A stretch of DNA of 64,000 bases, from contig UBMI01000009.1 of assembly GCA_900466475.1 (NCBI GenBank), positions 654,479 through 718,478 of the forward strand, read 5' to 3'. The notes below the pieces were generated by a model. That model had not been told where the DNA came from. It saw only the letters and a list, made by a program, of their open reading frames with translations, and did no database searches. Shown piece after piece: positions 1 through 9,021 of this stretch. Numbering within the stretch: position 1 is the stretch's first letter; every line of letters begins with the position of its first letter. This DNA is from Hyphomicrobiales bacterium. GTDB lineage: Bacteria; Pseudomonadota; Alphaproteobacteria; Rhizobiales; Rhizobiaceae. Position numbers and translations under genes: made by a program.

Positions 1-2
1 AT

Positions 3-929
3 CCCGGCCAGTCGGTGAAGGACCGAGCGGCGCTCTATATCATCCGTGACGCCGAGAGGAAGGGCCTGCTGAAGCCTGGCGGTGTCATCGTCGAGGGTAC
101 GGCGGGCAATACCGGAATTGGCCTGACGCTCGTTGCCAAGGCGCTCGGCTATCGTACCGTCATCGTCATTCCGGAAACGCAGAGCCAGGAAAAGAAGGAC
201 GCGCTGCGCCTGCTCGGCGCCGAGCTCGTCGAAGTTCCGGCGGTTCCCTACAAGAACCCGAACAACTATGTGAAGGTTTCGGGTCGCCTTGCCGAACAGC
301 TTGCCAAGAGCGAGCCGAACGGCGCGATCTGGGCGAACCAGTTCGACAACGTTGCCAACCGCCAGGCCCATATCGAAACCACCGCACCCGAGATCTGGAA
401 AGATACGGATGGCAAGGTCGACGGCTTCATCTGCTCGGTCGGTTCGGGCGGAACGCTTGCCGGTGTTGCCGCGGGCCTCAGGGGCTTCAACAAGGACATC
501 AAGATCGGCATCGCAGATCCCGAGGGTGCCGCGCTCTACGAATTCTACGCGAACGGCGCGCTGAAGTCGGAGGGATCGTCGATCACGGAAGGTATTGGCC
601 AGGGGCGCATTACCGCCAACCTGGAAGGCTTCACGCCCGATTTCTCTTATCACGTCACCGATGCCGAATCGCTCCCCTACCTCTTCGATCTGGTCGAACA
701 TGAGGGGCTTTGCCTTGGCGGCTCCACGGCGATCAACATTGCCGGTGCGGTTCGCCTCGCCCAAGATCTCGGTCCCGGCCATACGGTCGTGACAATCCTC
801 TGCGATTATGGCAACCGCTATCAGTCCAAGCTTTTCAATCCGGACTTCCTTTCGTCCAAGGGTCTTCCCATTCCTGCCTGGATGGTCGGCTCGACGGATA
901 TCAGAATACCCTACGAACCCGCAGCGTGA
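3..929 (+). CDS. cysK: Cysteine synthase A-like enzyme (5' end outside window)
   Basis: Fold type II PLP enzyme that makes cysteine from O-acetylserine and sulfide. The reading frame is open from the first bases, so the true start lies upstream. The partial N-terminus reads PGQSVKDRAALY, where the lysine (codon 18-20) is the expected PLP Schiff-base residue. Further family motifs are EGTAGNTGIG (substrate loop) and GSGGTLAG (phosphate cup). The C-terminal half is of the longer alphaproteobacterial type ending near IPYEPAA. The next gene starts 6 bp downstream and sseA follows, which supports a cysteine/sulfur operon. Related cystathionine beta-synthase-like enzymes share these motifs, so the exact substrate is inferred. 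Confidence 0.9.
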   Translation, partial: PGQSVKDRAALYIIRDAERKGLLKPGGVIVEGTAGNTGIGLTLVAKALGYRTVIVIPETQSQEKKDALRLLGAELVEVPAVPYKNPNNYVKVSGRLAEQLAKSEPNGAIWANQFDNVANRQAHIETTAPEIWKDTDGKVDGFICSVGSGGTLAGVAAGLRGFNKDIKIGIADPEGAALYEFYANGALKSEGSSITEGIGQGRITANLEGFTPDFSYHVTDAESLPYLFDLVEHEGLCLGGSTAINIAGAVRLAQDLGPGHTVVTILCDYGNRYQSKLFNPDFLSSKGLPIPAWMVGSTDIRIPYEPAA

Positions 930-935
930 GCCTCC

Positions 936-1673
936 ATGCCAGTCAATGCCCTCTACCGTGACGACTTCTACCTTTCCACATGTGAAGCGGTCGTCACGGC
1001 CGTCCACGAGGACGGGGGCATCGAGCTGGACCAGACTTGCTTTTACGCGACGTCTGGCGGGCAGCCGGGCGACACAGGCTTCTTCGAACGGGCTGACGGC
1101 TCCAGGATAGGGCTTGGCCAGGCGAAACATGGTGCGACCAAGGACATCGTCATTCATGTGCCGCAGGAGGGCGAGCCGCGGCCGGAGGTCGGCGAAAAGC
1201 TGGTTGTGCACATCGACTGGCCGCGCCGTTACAGGCTGATGCGCATGCATACGGCCTGCCATCTTCTTTCAGTCGTCTGCTCCTATCCGATTACCGGTGC
1301 TGCTGTCGGCGAGGATGAAAGCCGCGTCGATTTCGACATGAGCGACACGATCGACAAGGACGAGGTGACGGCCAGGCTGATGGACCTCGTCAACCAGAAC
1401 CATCCTGTCTATGTTCAGTGGATCACGGATGAGGAGCTCGCCGCCAATCCCGGCATCGTCAAGTCGAAGAATGTGCGTCCTCCTGTTGGTCTTGGCCGTG
1501 TCAGCCTCGTCTGTATCGGAGAGAATTCAGCTATTGACAGCCAGCCCTGCGGCGGCACGCATGTTTCGGAAACTCAGGAAGTCGGCCAGATTCATATTGC
1601 CAAGATCGAGAAGAAGGGCAAAGAGAACAGGCGCTTCCGCATTCGCTTCGGCACGCCCGGCGACGAAGCCTGA
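936..1673 (+). CDS. AlaX-type alanyl-tRNA editing protein
   Basis: Free-standing homologue of the AlaRS editing domain, which deacylates Ser-tRNA(Ala) or Gly-tRNA(Ala) in trans. The 245-aa protein has the two zinc motifs of the family: HTACH (H105, H109) and CGGTH (C205, H209). It also has the N-terminal GGQPGDTG element of the AlaX-M group. It starts 6 bp after the cysteine synthase stop and is followed 26 bp later by sseA, so it is probably co-transcribed with cysteine metabolism genes. The conserved zinc ligands indicate an active editing enzyme. Whether its substrate is the usual mischarged tRNA(Ala) or something tied to cysteine is not visible. Confidence 0.88.
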   Translation: MPVNALYRDDFYLSTCEAVVTAVHEDGGIELDQTCFYATSGGQPGDTGFFERADGSRIGLGQAKHGATKDIVIHVPQEGEPRPEVGEKLVVHIDWPRRYRLMRMHTACHLLSVVCSYPITGAAVGEDESRVDFDMSDTIDKDEVTARLMDLVNQNHPVYVQWITDEELAANPGIVKSKNVRPPVGLGRVSLVCIGENSAIDSQPCGGTHVSETQEVGQIHIAKIEKKGKENRRFRIRFGTPGDEA

Positions 1674-1699
1674 TAGACGATATTTTTGGGGAGATCATC

Positions 1700-2569
1700 A
1701 TGAGCGACACCAAGAGCCGTTTCGTCGTTTCGGCCGACTGGCTACAGGCTGAACTCGGCAAATCCGATCTGCGCGTGCTCGACGCATCCTTCTATCTGCC
1801 GGCGCAGAAGCGCGATGCCGATGCAGAATATGCCGCCGGCCATATTCCGGGTGCGATCCGCTTCGATCAGGACAAAATCGCCGACCACTCGACGAACCTG
1901 CCGCACACGATCCCCTCGCCCGATCATTTCGCCGCCGAAGTCGGCAAACTCGGCATCAGCGAGAATGACCGTATTGTCGTCTATGACGGCATCGGCATGT
2001 TCGCCTCCCCGCGTGTGTGGTGGCTGTTCCGGGTCATGGGTGCAAAGAATGTCTTCGTGCTCGACGGCGGACTGGACGGATGGAAGGCTGAAGGCCGGCC
2101 GCTCGAAACCGAAACGCCACAATACGCGCCGGCGAGTTTCAAGACGAATTACGATTCCGACCGCGTCGTTCACCTCGAGCAGATGCGCGATATCGTTTCA
2201 AGCGGCGCCCTGCAGATAGCCGATGCCCGCAGCGCCGGCCGTTTCGCGGCCAGCGAACCGGAACCGCGCGCCGGCATGCGCTCGGGCCACATGCCGGGTG
2301 CCCGCAGCCTGCCTTCGGGCGTTTTCGCAAACCAGGGCCGTTTCAAATCGCTGCCGGAACTGAAGCAGACGATCGAGGATGCAGGTATCGATCTTTCGAA
2401 ACCGGTCGTTACCTCCTGCGGATCGGGTATTACCGCAGCAATCATCACGCTGGCGCTGGAATCGCTCGGACATACCGACAACAAGCTCTATGACGGCTCC
2501 TGGAGCGAATGGGGCAGCCGCGAGGATACGCCTGTCGTTACCGGTCCTCCTGTAGCGGTCAAAGCCTGA
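1700..2569 (+). CDS. sseA: 3-mercaptopyruvate sulfurtransferase
   Basis: Two-domain rhodanese-fold enzyme (289 aa) that transfers sulfur from 3-mercaptopyruvate, a cysteine breakdown product, to thiols or cyanide. The inactive N-terminal domain spans about residues 8-135. The catalytic C-terminal domain spans about 158-280 with active Cys240 in the loop CGSGIT, which is the mercaptopyruvate type rather than the thiosulfate type (CRKG). The ATG has a GGGGAG ribosome site 8 bp upstream. Its place after a cysteine synthase and before a GNAT gene (4-bp gap) fits a cysteine-handling operon. No signal peptide is seen, so it is probably cytoplasmic. Confidence 0.92.
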   Translation: MSDTKSRFVVSADWLQAELGKSDLRVLDASFYLPAQKRDADAEYAAGHIPGAIRFDQDKIADHSTNLPHTIPSPDHFAAEVGKLGISENDRIVVYDGIGMFASPRVWWLFRVMGAKNVFVLDGGLDGWKAEGRPLETETPQYAPASFKTNYDSDRVVHLEQMRDIVSSGALQIADARSAGRFAASEPEPRAGMRSGHMPGARSLPSGVFANQGRFKSLPELKQTIEDAGIDLSKPVVTSCGSGITAAIITLALESLGHTDNKLYDGSWSEWGSREDTPVVTGPPVAVKA

Positions 2570-2573
2570 CGCC

Positions 2574-3134
2574 ATGGGAAAGACGCCCGCCTCGCTCAAG
2601 GCCCATATCACGCGGCTTGAAATGGTCGCGCCGCCGAAGGCAAGCCTGCCCGTGCCCGTCAATATCCAGACGGCGATCATGCGCGCACCGGCCATTCCAC
2701 TGCCCTTCTATCGCTATCTCTATCGACAGGTCGGGGCGCGCTGGCAGTGGGTCGACCGTCTGCGGATGAGCGACGAGGAATTGACCGTCGCCCTGCATGA
2801 CAAGCGCAACAATATCAGCGTGCTCTACGTCAATGGCGCGCCGGCCGGCTTCTATGAATATCTCTGCGAGGACGAGGATACGATCGAGCTCAGCCACTTC
2901 GGGCTCTTCGAGCACGCGCTCGGCCTCGGCATCGGCAAATGGTTTCTGCTCCAGGCTCTCTACGCGATCTGGACGCTGAACCCGCAAAAGGTCACGACGA
3001 CCACCAACAATCTCGACCATCCGCGGGCATTGCAGCTCTACCAGATGTTCGGTTTTTCTCCCGTCTCCACCGGCACCGGCATCGTCAGACCATTGAGCGA
3101 CAAGGAACTGCTGGAAATAGCCCGGCGCGGCTGA
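2574..3134 (+). CDS. GNAT family N-acetyltransferase
   Basis: A 186-aa acetyl-CoA-dependent transferase. The middle of the protein carries the GNAT core: beta strand ELSHFGLFEHALGLGIGKWFL with a degenerate Q/RxxGxG/A acetyl-CoA loop (about residues 105-125), then the NNLDHPRALQLYQMFGF helix and strand typical of motif B. It starts only 4 bp after sseA, probably by translational coupling because no strong ribosome site is seen. The substrate is unknown. Operon membership suggests an amine or amino acid related to cysteine metabolism, but this is only inferred from position. Confidence 0.8.
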   Translation: MGKTPASLKAHITRLEMVAPPKASLPVPVNIQTAIMRAPAIPLPFYRYLYRQVGARWQWVDRLRMSDEELTVALHDKRNNISVLYVNGAPAGFYEYLCEDEDTIELSHFGLFEHALGLGIGKWFLLQALYAIWTLNPQKVTTTTNNLDHPRALQLYQMFGFSPVSTGTGIVRPLSDKELLEIARRG

Positions 3135-3233
3135 TCGAGCAGCGCCCAAGCCTTCCCGGTTTCAGGCAAGAATCGGGTGGTTTGAACGGCCGCAAGGGCA
3201 GACACTATGGCAAAGCTCATGAGGAGATTTGCC

Positions 3234-3743
3234 ATGAATGACATTCTATTTTCAGCCATGCCGACAGCTGACGCAGAAGCGCTGTGGAGCGGCGGCCGCG
3301 ATGCCTACGGACGTCTGCCGGAAACAATGATCTCCGATGGTCCGGGCCATCCGTGCCGGCATTGCCTGCGCAATATTGGCGCTAGCGAAGAGCTGTTCGT
3401 CTTTGCCTATCGCCCCTTTCCGGAACTGCAACCCTATGCCGAAACCGGGCCGGTCTTCCTGCACAAGCAGCCCTGTCAGCGCTATTCTTCCGACGAGGTC
3501 CTGCCTCCCGTCCTGACCACCAGCCCGGATTTCATTGTCCGCGGCTACGGCGAGAGCGACAGGATCGTCTACGGCACCGGCGCGGTGACGCCGATCGACA
3601 GAATTCCTTCCTATGCGGCCGAATTGCTCGCACGGCCCGATATCGCCTACGTGCATGTACGCTCCGCACGCAACAATTGCTATCAGTGCCGGATCGACAA
3701 AATAAAGGCACCAGCCCTTGCGGAAGCTGGCGCCCTTGCCTGA
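3234..3743 (+). CDS. DUF1203 domain protein
   Basis: A 169-aa protein matching my recollection of DUF1203: a short N-terminal segment, then CRHCLRNI, the FxYRPF strand, an ExGPVFLHxxPC segment and a C-terminal VHVRSARNNCYQCRIDK stretch. An in-frame ATG lies at 3207, but GAGGAG 7 bp before 3234 makes the internal ATG the better start. It has several cysteine/histidine clusters (PCRHC, NNCYQC), so metal or redox binding is conceivable, but no activity is known. It stands alone between the sulfur operon and the convergent alanine dehydrogenase gene. Confidence 0.75.
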   Translation: MNDILFSAMPTADAEALWSGGRDAYGRLPETMISDGPGHPCRHCLRNIGASEELFVFAYRPFPELQPYAETGPVFLHKQPCQRYSSDEVLPPVLTTSPDFIVRGYGESDRIVYGTGAVTPIDRIPSYAAELLARPDIAYVHVRSARNNCYQCRIDKIKAPALAEAGALA

Positions 3744-3759
3744 CCTTGAGTCAGCTGGT

Positions 3760-4878
3760 TTACGCTACGTTCAGTGCGCTTTCAGGAGCCACTGCCTCGT
3801 AACCAAGCGCATCCGCGACCGGCTTGTTGGTGATGCGGCCCCGGTGGACGTTCAATCCGTTGCGCAGGTGCTTGTCCTCGGCAATGGCGCGCAGGCCGCG
3901 ATCGGCCAGTGCGAGGCCGTGGACGAGCGTCGCATTGTTCAGCGCATGGGCTGATGTGACGGGAACGGCGCCCGGCATGTTGGCGACGCAATAATGCACG
4001 ACGCCGTCGACGACATAGGTCGGTTCGGAATGCGTCGTTGCGTGCGAGGTTTCGAAGCAGCCACCCTGGTCGATGGCGACGTCGACGATGACGGAGCCCT
4101 TCTTCATGCCGGAGAGCATTTCGCGGGTCACAAGCTTTGGTGCTGCAGCGCCGGGGATCAGCACGGCACCGATGACCAGATCAGCAGTAAAGACTTCCTC
4201 TTCCAGTGCCTGGATGCTGGAATAGCGCGTGTGAATACGGCCATTGAAGATATCGTCGAGCTGGCGCAGGCGCGGCAGCGACTTGTCGAGAATGCTGACA
4301 TCGGCACCGAGACCGGCAGCCATCTTGGCGGCATGCAGGCCGACGACGCCGCCGCCGATGATCGCAACCTTGGCCGGGAGAACGCCGGGCACGCCGCCGA
4401 GCAGGATGCCAAGGCCGCCATTGGCCTTTTGCAGCGCGGTGGCGCCGGCCTGGATCGAAAGTCGACCGGCGACCTCAGACATCGGCGCCAGGAGCGGCAG
4501 GCCACCGCGATCGTCGGTTACCGTCTCATAGGCGATTGCCGTAACGCCGGATGCGAGCAGACCCTTGGTCTGTTCCGGATCGGGCGCGAGATGCAGATAG
4601 GTGTAGAGGAGCTGACCGTCGCGGAGTTGCGCCCATTCCGAGGGCTGCGGCTCCTTGACCTTGACGATCATGTCGCACTTTTCGAAAATATCCTTGGCGG
4701 AGGCGGCGATCTTCGCGCCAGCGGCCACATAGGCGGCATCATCGGCACCGATGCCGGCACCTGCCTTCGTTTCCACCCATACCTCGTGGCCATGGGCGAC
4801 ATATTCTCTGACCGAAGCCGGCGTCAGGCCGACGCGATATTCATGGTTCTTGATTTCCTTCGGGCAACCGACACGCAT
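3760..4878 (-). CDS. ald: Alanine dehydrogenase
   Basis: NAD-dependent enzyme that interconverts L-alanine with pyruvate and ammonia. From the ATG at 4878 it is 372 aa, the usual length. It begins [20 protein letters not shown] and has catalytic Lys75 (VKVKEP) and His96 (YLHLA) at the canonical positions. The Rossmann loop GGGVVG follows. An AGAGGAA ribosome site precedes this ATG, and longer upstream starts are not needed. The divergent neighbour is an Lrp/AsnC regulator and the shared 158-bp region has repeated TTCGAA motifs, so it is probably alanine-induced through that regulator. In rhizobia this enzyme affects alanine versus ammonium release. Confidence 0.96.
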   Translation of the reverse strand: MRVGCPKEIKNHEYRVGLTPASVREYVAHGHEVWVETKAGAGIGADDAAYVAAGAKIAASAKDIFEKCDMIVKVKEPQPSEWAQLRDGQLLYTYLHLAPDPEQTKGLLASGVTAIAYETVTDDRGGLPLLAPMSEVAGRLSIQAGATALQKANGGLGILLGGVPGVLPAKVAIIGGGVVGLHAAKMAAGLGADVSILDKSLPRLRQLDDIFNGRIHTRYSSIQALEEEVFTADLVIGAVLIPGAAAPKLVTREMLSGMKKGSVIVDVAIDQGGCFETSHATTHSEPTYVVDGVVHYCVANMPGAVPVTSAHALNNATLVHGLALADRGLRAIAEDKHLRNGLNVHRGRITNKPVADALGYEAVAPESALNVA

Positions 4879-4990
4879 ACGCGTTCCTCTCATTTTATGT
4901 CCGCATTTCGCAGAGCGTTTTCTTGCTGATAAATCCTCCCACCGCTGCAACGAAATGTCCTTGCAAAGAGGATTTGCACAAACATGAAGT

Positions 4991-5037
4991 TTCGAAGATT
5001 ATTGCGTCATCGCCCCAATCTTCGAAGGTTCTTCGAA
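4991..5037. promoter_or_regulatory. Three TTCGAA motifs in the ald-Lrp divergent promoter region
   Basis: TTCGAA occurs at 4991-4996, 5021-5026 and 5032-5037, the last touching the start codon of the regulator. The second sits in an AATCTTCGAAGGTT context and is close to symmetric. The spacing of 30 bp and 11 bp is near three and one helical turns, as expected for a multimeric Lrp-type protein. This is a candidate autoregulatory and ald-controlling operator, seen in sequence but unproven. Confidence 0.5.
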
Positions 5038-5498
5038 TGTCAGACCTCGACAATATCGATCTTGCGATTCTGAAGGCATTGCAGATCAATGCGCGCATCA
5101 CCAATGCGGAACTCGCCGACAAGGTCGGGCTGTCGCCTTCGGCCTGTTCGCGGCGGCTCGACATTCTTGAAAAAAGCGGTGTCATCGGCGGCTACCATGC
5201 GCGGCTTTCGCACAAGGCGCTCGATTACAAGATGATCGCGATCGTGCACATTTCGCTGTCTGGCCAGTTCGCCAAGACATTGTCGGAATTCGAAGCGGCG
5301 GTGAAGCGCTGCCCGAACGTGCTCGTCTGCTATCTGATGTCCGGCGAGTACGACTATATCCTGCGGGTCGCCGCCCGCGATCTGGAAGATTACGAGCGCA
5401 TCCACCGAGACTGGCTTTCGGCGCTGCCGCACGTGGTGAAGATCAACTCGAGCTTCGCGCTGCGCGAAATCATCGACAGGCCGAATGTAGGCCTCTGA
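5037..5498 (+). CDS. Lrp/AsnC family transcriptional regulator (probable alanine-responsive AldR)
   Basis: A 153-aa regulator. Residues 1-60 form the AsnC-type helix-turn-helix (LDNIDLAILKALQ, then NAELADKVGLSPSACSRR), and the remainder is the RAM ligand-binding domain. The start is ATG 5037 because family members begin with a short MSDLDNID-like leader. An in-frame ATG 114 bp upstream would add an unrelated extension. Divergent from ald, so it is the obvious regulator of that gene, likely an activator responding to alanine. The EamA exporter follows 69 bp downstream on the same strand and may be part of the same response. Confidence 0.9.
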   Translation: MSDLDNIDLAILKALQINARITNAELADKVGLSPSACSRRLDILEKSGVIGGYHARLSHKALDYKMIAIVHISLSGQFAKTLSEFEAAVKRCPNVLVCYLMSGEYDYILRVAARDLEDYERIHRDWLSALPHVVKINSSFALREIIDRPNVGL

Positions 5499-5567
5499 GC
5501 CCTTGCAAAGCCCCCCGGAATCCTGTCCTAGCTTGACGTCGCGGGTATTCCGCTTCAACGGCAAGAC

Positions 5568-6449
5568 ATGAAATCCAAGACTCACGGCTATATCTTCCTG
5601 CTCCTCGCGCTGACGATCTTTTCTGCGCAGGACGCGATCTCGAAGCATCTTGGTTCAGCCTATTCGCCTATCTTCGTGACGATGGTGCGCTATTGGGCCT
5701 TCGGGTTGTTCACCGTGGTTCTGGCCTCGAAAATGCGCGGCGGCATCGCCGCAACCGCCCGCACCAAGCACCCATTTCTGCAGGTCTCACGCGGCATCCT
5801 GCTTGCCACGCAGGTGGTACTGGCAATCACCTGTTTTGCGCTGATCGGGCTGGCGCATTCGCAGGCAATCTTTGCCGCCACCCCCATCATCGTCGCGTTG
5901 CTTGCCATTCCGCTGCTCGGCGAAAAGGTTGGCTGGCGCCGCTGGACGGCCATCGGCGTCGGACTTTGTGGCGTGTTGCTGATCCTCAAGCCGGAAGGCG
6001 GGTTCTTTGACGTGAACCTGCTTCTTGCGGTGGTCTCCTGCCTCAACTTCGCACTTTACGTGATCGCCACACGTTACGTGAGCCGGCAGGATTCGGCGAT
6101 GACAAGCTTCTTCTATACAGGCATCGTCGGCGCTTTCGTCATGACGCTTGCAGGCCCCTTTTACTGGACGCCGATTCAGGGCTGGGACTGGATCTGGATG
6201 CTCGCCGTCTGCCTGACGGGTACATCAAGCCATTATTTCCTGATCCGCGCCTATGACAGTCTCGATGCAGCGGCCGTCCAGCCGCTCACCTATATCCAGC
6301 TCGTCTACGCCTCGATCCTCGGTGTATTGATCTACGGGGAGACGCTGACGCTGAATATGATCGTCGGCTCGATCATTGTGGTTGCGGCCGGTATATTCAC
6401 GGTCTGGCGCGAGCATGTCGTGGCGCGACGGGCAGCCGTGCCGAATTGA
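5568..6449 (+). CDS. EamA/DMT superfamily transporter
   Basis: A 293-aa integral membrane protein with about ten hydrophobic helices in two EamA repeats (about residues 5-140 and 150-285). The repeat boundary lies near YVIATRYVSRQDSAM. Members of the drug/metabolite transporter superfamily export amino acids, cofactors or drugs. The gene lies 69 bp after the alanine-type Lrp regulator on the same strand, so amino acid export is a reasonable guess. The substrate cannot be read from the sequence. Confidence 0.85.
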   Translation: MKSKTHGYIFLLLALTIFSAQDAISKHLGSAYSPIFVTMVRYWAFGLFTVVLASKMRGGIAATARTKHPFLQVSRGILLATQVVLAITCFALIGLAHSQAIFAATPIIVALLAIPLLGEKVGWRRWTAIGVGLCGVLLILKPEGGFFDVNLLLAVVSCLNFALYVIATRYVSRQDSAMTSFFYTGIVGAFVMTLAGPFYWTPIQGWDWIWMLAVCLTGTSSHYFLIRAYDSLDAAAVQPLTYIQLVYASILGVLIYGETLTLNMIVGSIIVVAAGIFTVWREHVVARRAAVPN

Positions 6450-6536
6450 GACTTTCGGCGCAATTTTAAACAAGCCTCTAAAGGCATTTCAATTTTCCGC
6501 GTTTATGCTTTTCCAGAATTCTTCATGGGGACAAGC

Positions 6537-6866
6537 ATGACACGTAACCTCAAGATCACCGCCCGCAAGGCGGACCGCAGGAATTGCCGCGTCTTCGGCA
6601 AGATCAGCTATATGAACAGCCAGATAGACGCCCGCATCCTCGATCTTTCCGCCACCGGTGCGGCACTCGAGGTGAAAGCCCCGCTTTATGCGGCCGCCGG
6701 CAGCAAGGTACGCATCGAAGCGGAAGACCTCGGCCTGCTCGATGGGGTCGTTCGCTGGAAACACAATGGCCGCGTCGGGATCCAGTTCGATGTCAATTCC
6801 AATGCGCGCGCGCTCATTGCCTCCTACTTCCGTTTCTTCCATCGCGACGTGCCGCGCGTCCGGTAA
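6537..6866 (+). CDS. PilZ domain protein (c-di-GMP receptor)
   Basis: A 109-aa single-domain protein. It has both c-di-GMP-binding motifs of PilZ: RxxxR (RRNCR, about residue 14-18) and DxSxxG (DLSATG, about residues 39-44). The later strand WKHNGRVGIQF is also typical. An alternative ATG at 6525 would add four residues; the GGGGAC stretch just upstream favours 6537. Stand-alone PilZ proteins of this type relay c-di-GMP to motility, polysaccharide or other outputs. A diguanylate cyclase is encoded about 6 kb away but there is no operon link. Confidence 0.88.
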   Translation: MTRNLKITARKADRRNCRVFGKISYMNSQIDARILDLSATGAALEVKAPLYAAAGSKVRIEAEDLGLLDGVVRWKHNGRVGIQFDVNSNARALIASYFRFFHRDVPRVR

Positions 6867-6989
6867 GCTCAGGCTTGCCGCTTTCGCGGCACCGTCTTTG
6901 CCGTTCTGTCATTTTCAAGATGTACTCCTTCGCCAATCATCCTAAGTTCGCCGAACCGGGTGATGCGTAATGCCAAAAGGAGTGTTTCC

Positions 6990-8978
6990 ATGTCTTCCAT
7001 TTTCGATGCGCCTGCAATGAGCCGCCGTTCCCTGCTCGGCGGCCTTGCCGCTACTTCCGCTCTCGTGCTGCTTCATCCGTTCAGCGCCCGCGCTGCCGCA
7101 AACCAGGCGCATCTGCGGCTGATGGAAACGACCGACATTCACGTCAACGTTTTCCCTTACGACTATTATGCCGACAAGCCGAACGACACGATGGGCCTGT
7201 CACGCACGGCAACAATCATCGACACGATACGTGCGGAAGCTGCCAATTCGCTGCTGATCGACAATGGCGACGTGCTGCAGGGCAATCCGATGGGCGACTA
7301 CATGGCCTATCAGCACGGCATGAAGGATGGCGACGTGCATCCGGTCATCAAGGCCATGAATACACTCGGCTATACCGTCGGCACGCTCGGAAATCACGAA
7401 TTCAACTACGGCCTGGACTTCATGTTCAAGGTGCTGAACGGTGCGAACTTCCCCTTCGTCTGCGCCAACCTGACCAAGGGTCAGCTTGCCTCCGATCCCA
7501 AGCAGGACGAGCTGTTCTTCAAGCCGTACATCATCTTGGAAAAGCAGATCAAGGACGGCTCCGGCAATGAAAGCCCAGTCAAGATCGGCTTCATCGGCTT
7601 CGTGCCACCCCAGATCATGCTCTGGGATATCAAGAACCTCGAAGGCAAGGCACAGACGCGCGATATCGTCCAGGCCGCCAAGGCCTGGGTGCCGGCCATG
7701 AAGGAAGCTGGCGCAGATGTCGTCATCGCCCTTTCCCATTCCGGCATCGACGGTTCCGGCCCATCCGAAAAAATGGAAAATGCTTCGCTGCATCTCGCTG
7801 CCGTCGAAGGCATCGACGCGATCTTCACCGGTCACCAGCATCTCGTCTTCCCTGGCCCGAAAACCTGGGATGGCATTGCCAATGCCGATCCGGTCAAGGG
7901 TACGCTGCATGGCAAGCCCGCCGTCATGGCCGGCTTCTGGGGCTCGCATCTCGGCCTGATCGACCTGCTGCTGGAGAAAGACGGCAATAGCTGGAAAATC
8001 GTCGACTTCACGTCGGAGGCACGGCCGATCTATCATCGCGACGACAAGAAAAAAGTCGTGGCCGACGTCGCCGACAAGAAGGAAGTCGTTGAAGCGGCGA
8101 AAGCAGAGCACGAGGCAACGCTTGCCTATGTCCGCACGCCGGTCGGCAAAACCTCCGCGCCGCTCTATTCCTACTTTGCGCTGGTCGCCGACGATCCTTC
8201 CGTGCAGATCGTCTCGCAGGCTCAGACCTGGTACATCAAGCAGATGCTGGCCGATACGCAGTTCAAGGATTTGCCGGTTCTCTCCGCCGCAGCCCCTTTC
8301 AAGGCCGGCGGTCGCGGCGGTGCCGATTATTATACGGACGTTCCCGCCGGCGATATTGCCATCAAGAACGTCGCCGACCTCTATCTTTATCCGAATACGG
8401 TTCAGGCCGTCGCCATCACTGGTGCGCAGGTGAAGAACTGGCTGGAAATGTCCGCCGGCATGTTCAACCACATCGAACCCGGCGCGAAGGATTCGGCGCT
8501 CCTCAACAACGACTTCCCGTCCTACAATTTCGACGTGATCGATGGCGTGACCTACCAGATCGATCTGTCCCAGCCGCCGAAATATGATTCGTCTGGCAAG
8601 GCCGTCAATCCGACTTCCAACCGAATCCAGAACCTTGCCTTCGAGGGCAAGCCGATCGATCCGGCGCAGAAATTCGTCGTTGTTTCCAACAATTATCGTG
8701 CGGGCGGCGGCGGCAGCTTCCCTGATATCGCTTCCGACAAGGTGATCTTCCAGGCGCCGGACACCAACCGGGATGTTATCGTGCGCTATGTCCATGATCA
8801 GGGCACGATCAATCCAACGGCCGACGGCAACTGGACCTTCAAGCCCCTGCCCGGCACTACGGTCGTTTTCGAAAGCGGCCCGAAAGCCAAACAGTATCTC
8901 GCCGACGTCAAGAGCGTGAAAATCGAGGATGCCGGCGAAGGCGCCGAGGGATTCACGAAGTTCAGGCTGGTTCTCTGA
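6990..8978 (+). CDS. cpdB: Periplasmic 2',3'-cyclic-nucleotide 2'-phosphodiesterase/3'-nucleotidase
   Basis: A 662-aa exported enzyme that hydrolyses 2',3'-cyclic nucleotides and 3'-nucleotides so that nucleosides and phosphate can be scavenged. The N-terminus has a Tat signal (SRRSLLGG then a hydrophobic stretch to SARAAA). The metallophosphoesterase domain has DIH, NGDVLQGNP, GNHEFNYG, SHSG and GHQH motifs. A 5'-nucleotidase C-terminal domain follows. AAGGAG before ATG 6990 supports this start over 6960. A clear terminator follows the stop. Phosphate control is likely for the family, but I do not see a convincing Pho box. Confidence 0.93.
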   Translation: MSSIFDAPAMSRRSLLGGLAATSALVLLHPFSARAAANQAHLRLMETTDIHVNVFPYDYYADKPNDTMGLSRTATIIDTIRAEAANSLLIDNGDVLQGNPMGDYMAYQHGMKDGDVHPVIKAMNTLGYTVGTLGNHEFNYGLDFMFKVLNGANFPFVCANLTKGQLASDPKQDELFFKPYIILEKQIKDGSGNESPVKIGFIGFVPPQIMLWDIKNLEGKAQTRDIVQAAKAWVPAMKEAGADVVIALSHSGIDGSGPSEKMENASLHLAAVEGIDAIFTGHQHLVFPGPKTWDGIANADPVKGTLHGKPAVMAGFWGSHLGLIDLLLEKDGNSWKIVDFTSEARPIYHRDDKKKVVADVADKKEVVEAAKAEHEATLAYVRTPVGKTSAPLYSYFALVADDPSVQIVSQAQTWYIKQMLADTQFKDLPVLSAAAPFKAGGRGGADYYTDVPAGDIAIKNVADLYLYPNTVQAVAITGAQVKNWLEMSAGMFNHIEPGAKDSALLNNDFPSYNFDVIDGVTYQIDLSQPPKYDSSGKAVNPTSNRIQNLAFEGKPIDPAQKFVVVSNNYRAGGGGSFPDIASDKVIFQAPDTNRDVIVRYVHDQGTINPTADGNWTFKPLPGTTVVFESGPKAKQYLADVKSVKIEDAGEGAEGFTKFRLVL

Positions 8979-8988
8979 AGCCGCAGGG

Positions 8989-9018
8989 GCGCGGTTTCAT
9001 CAACCGCGCTCCTTTTTT
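8989..9018 (+). terminator. Rho-independent terminator of cpdB
   Basis: An 8-bp perfect stem (GCGCGGTT, loop TCATC, AACCGCGC; 8989-9009) is followed by TCC and a run of six T. It begins 10 bp after the cpdB stop. Confidence 0.9.
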
Positions 9019-9021
9019 CGC

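Noticed and set aside
7200..8795. 531-codon minus-strand frame opposite cpdB
   Set aside because: Shadow of the cpdB coding frame; no family motifs and no ribosome site.
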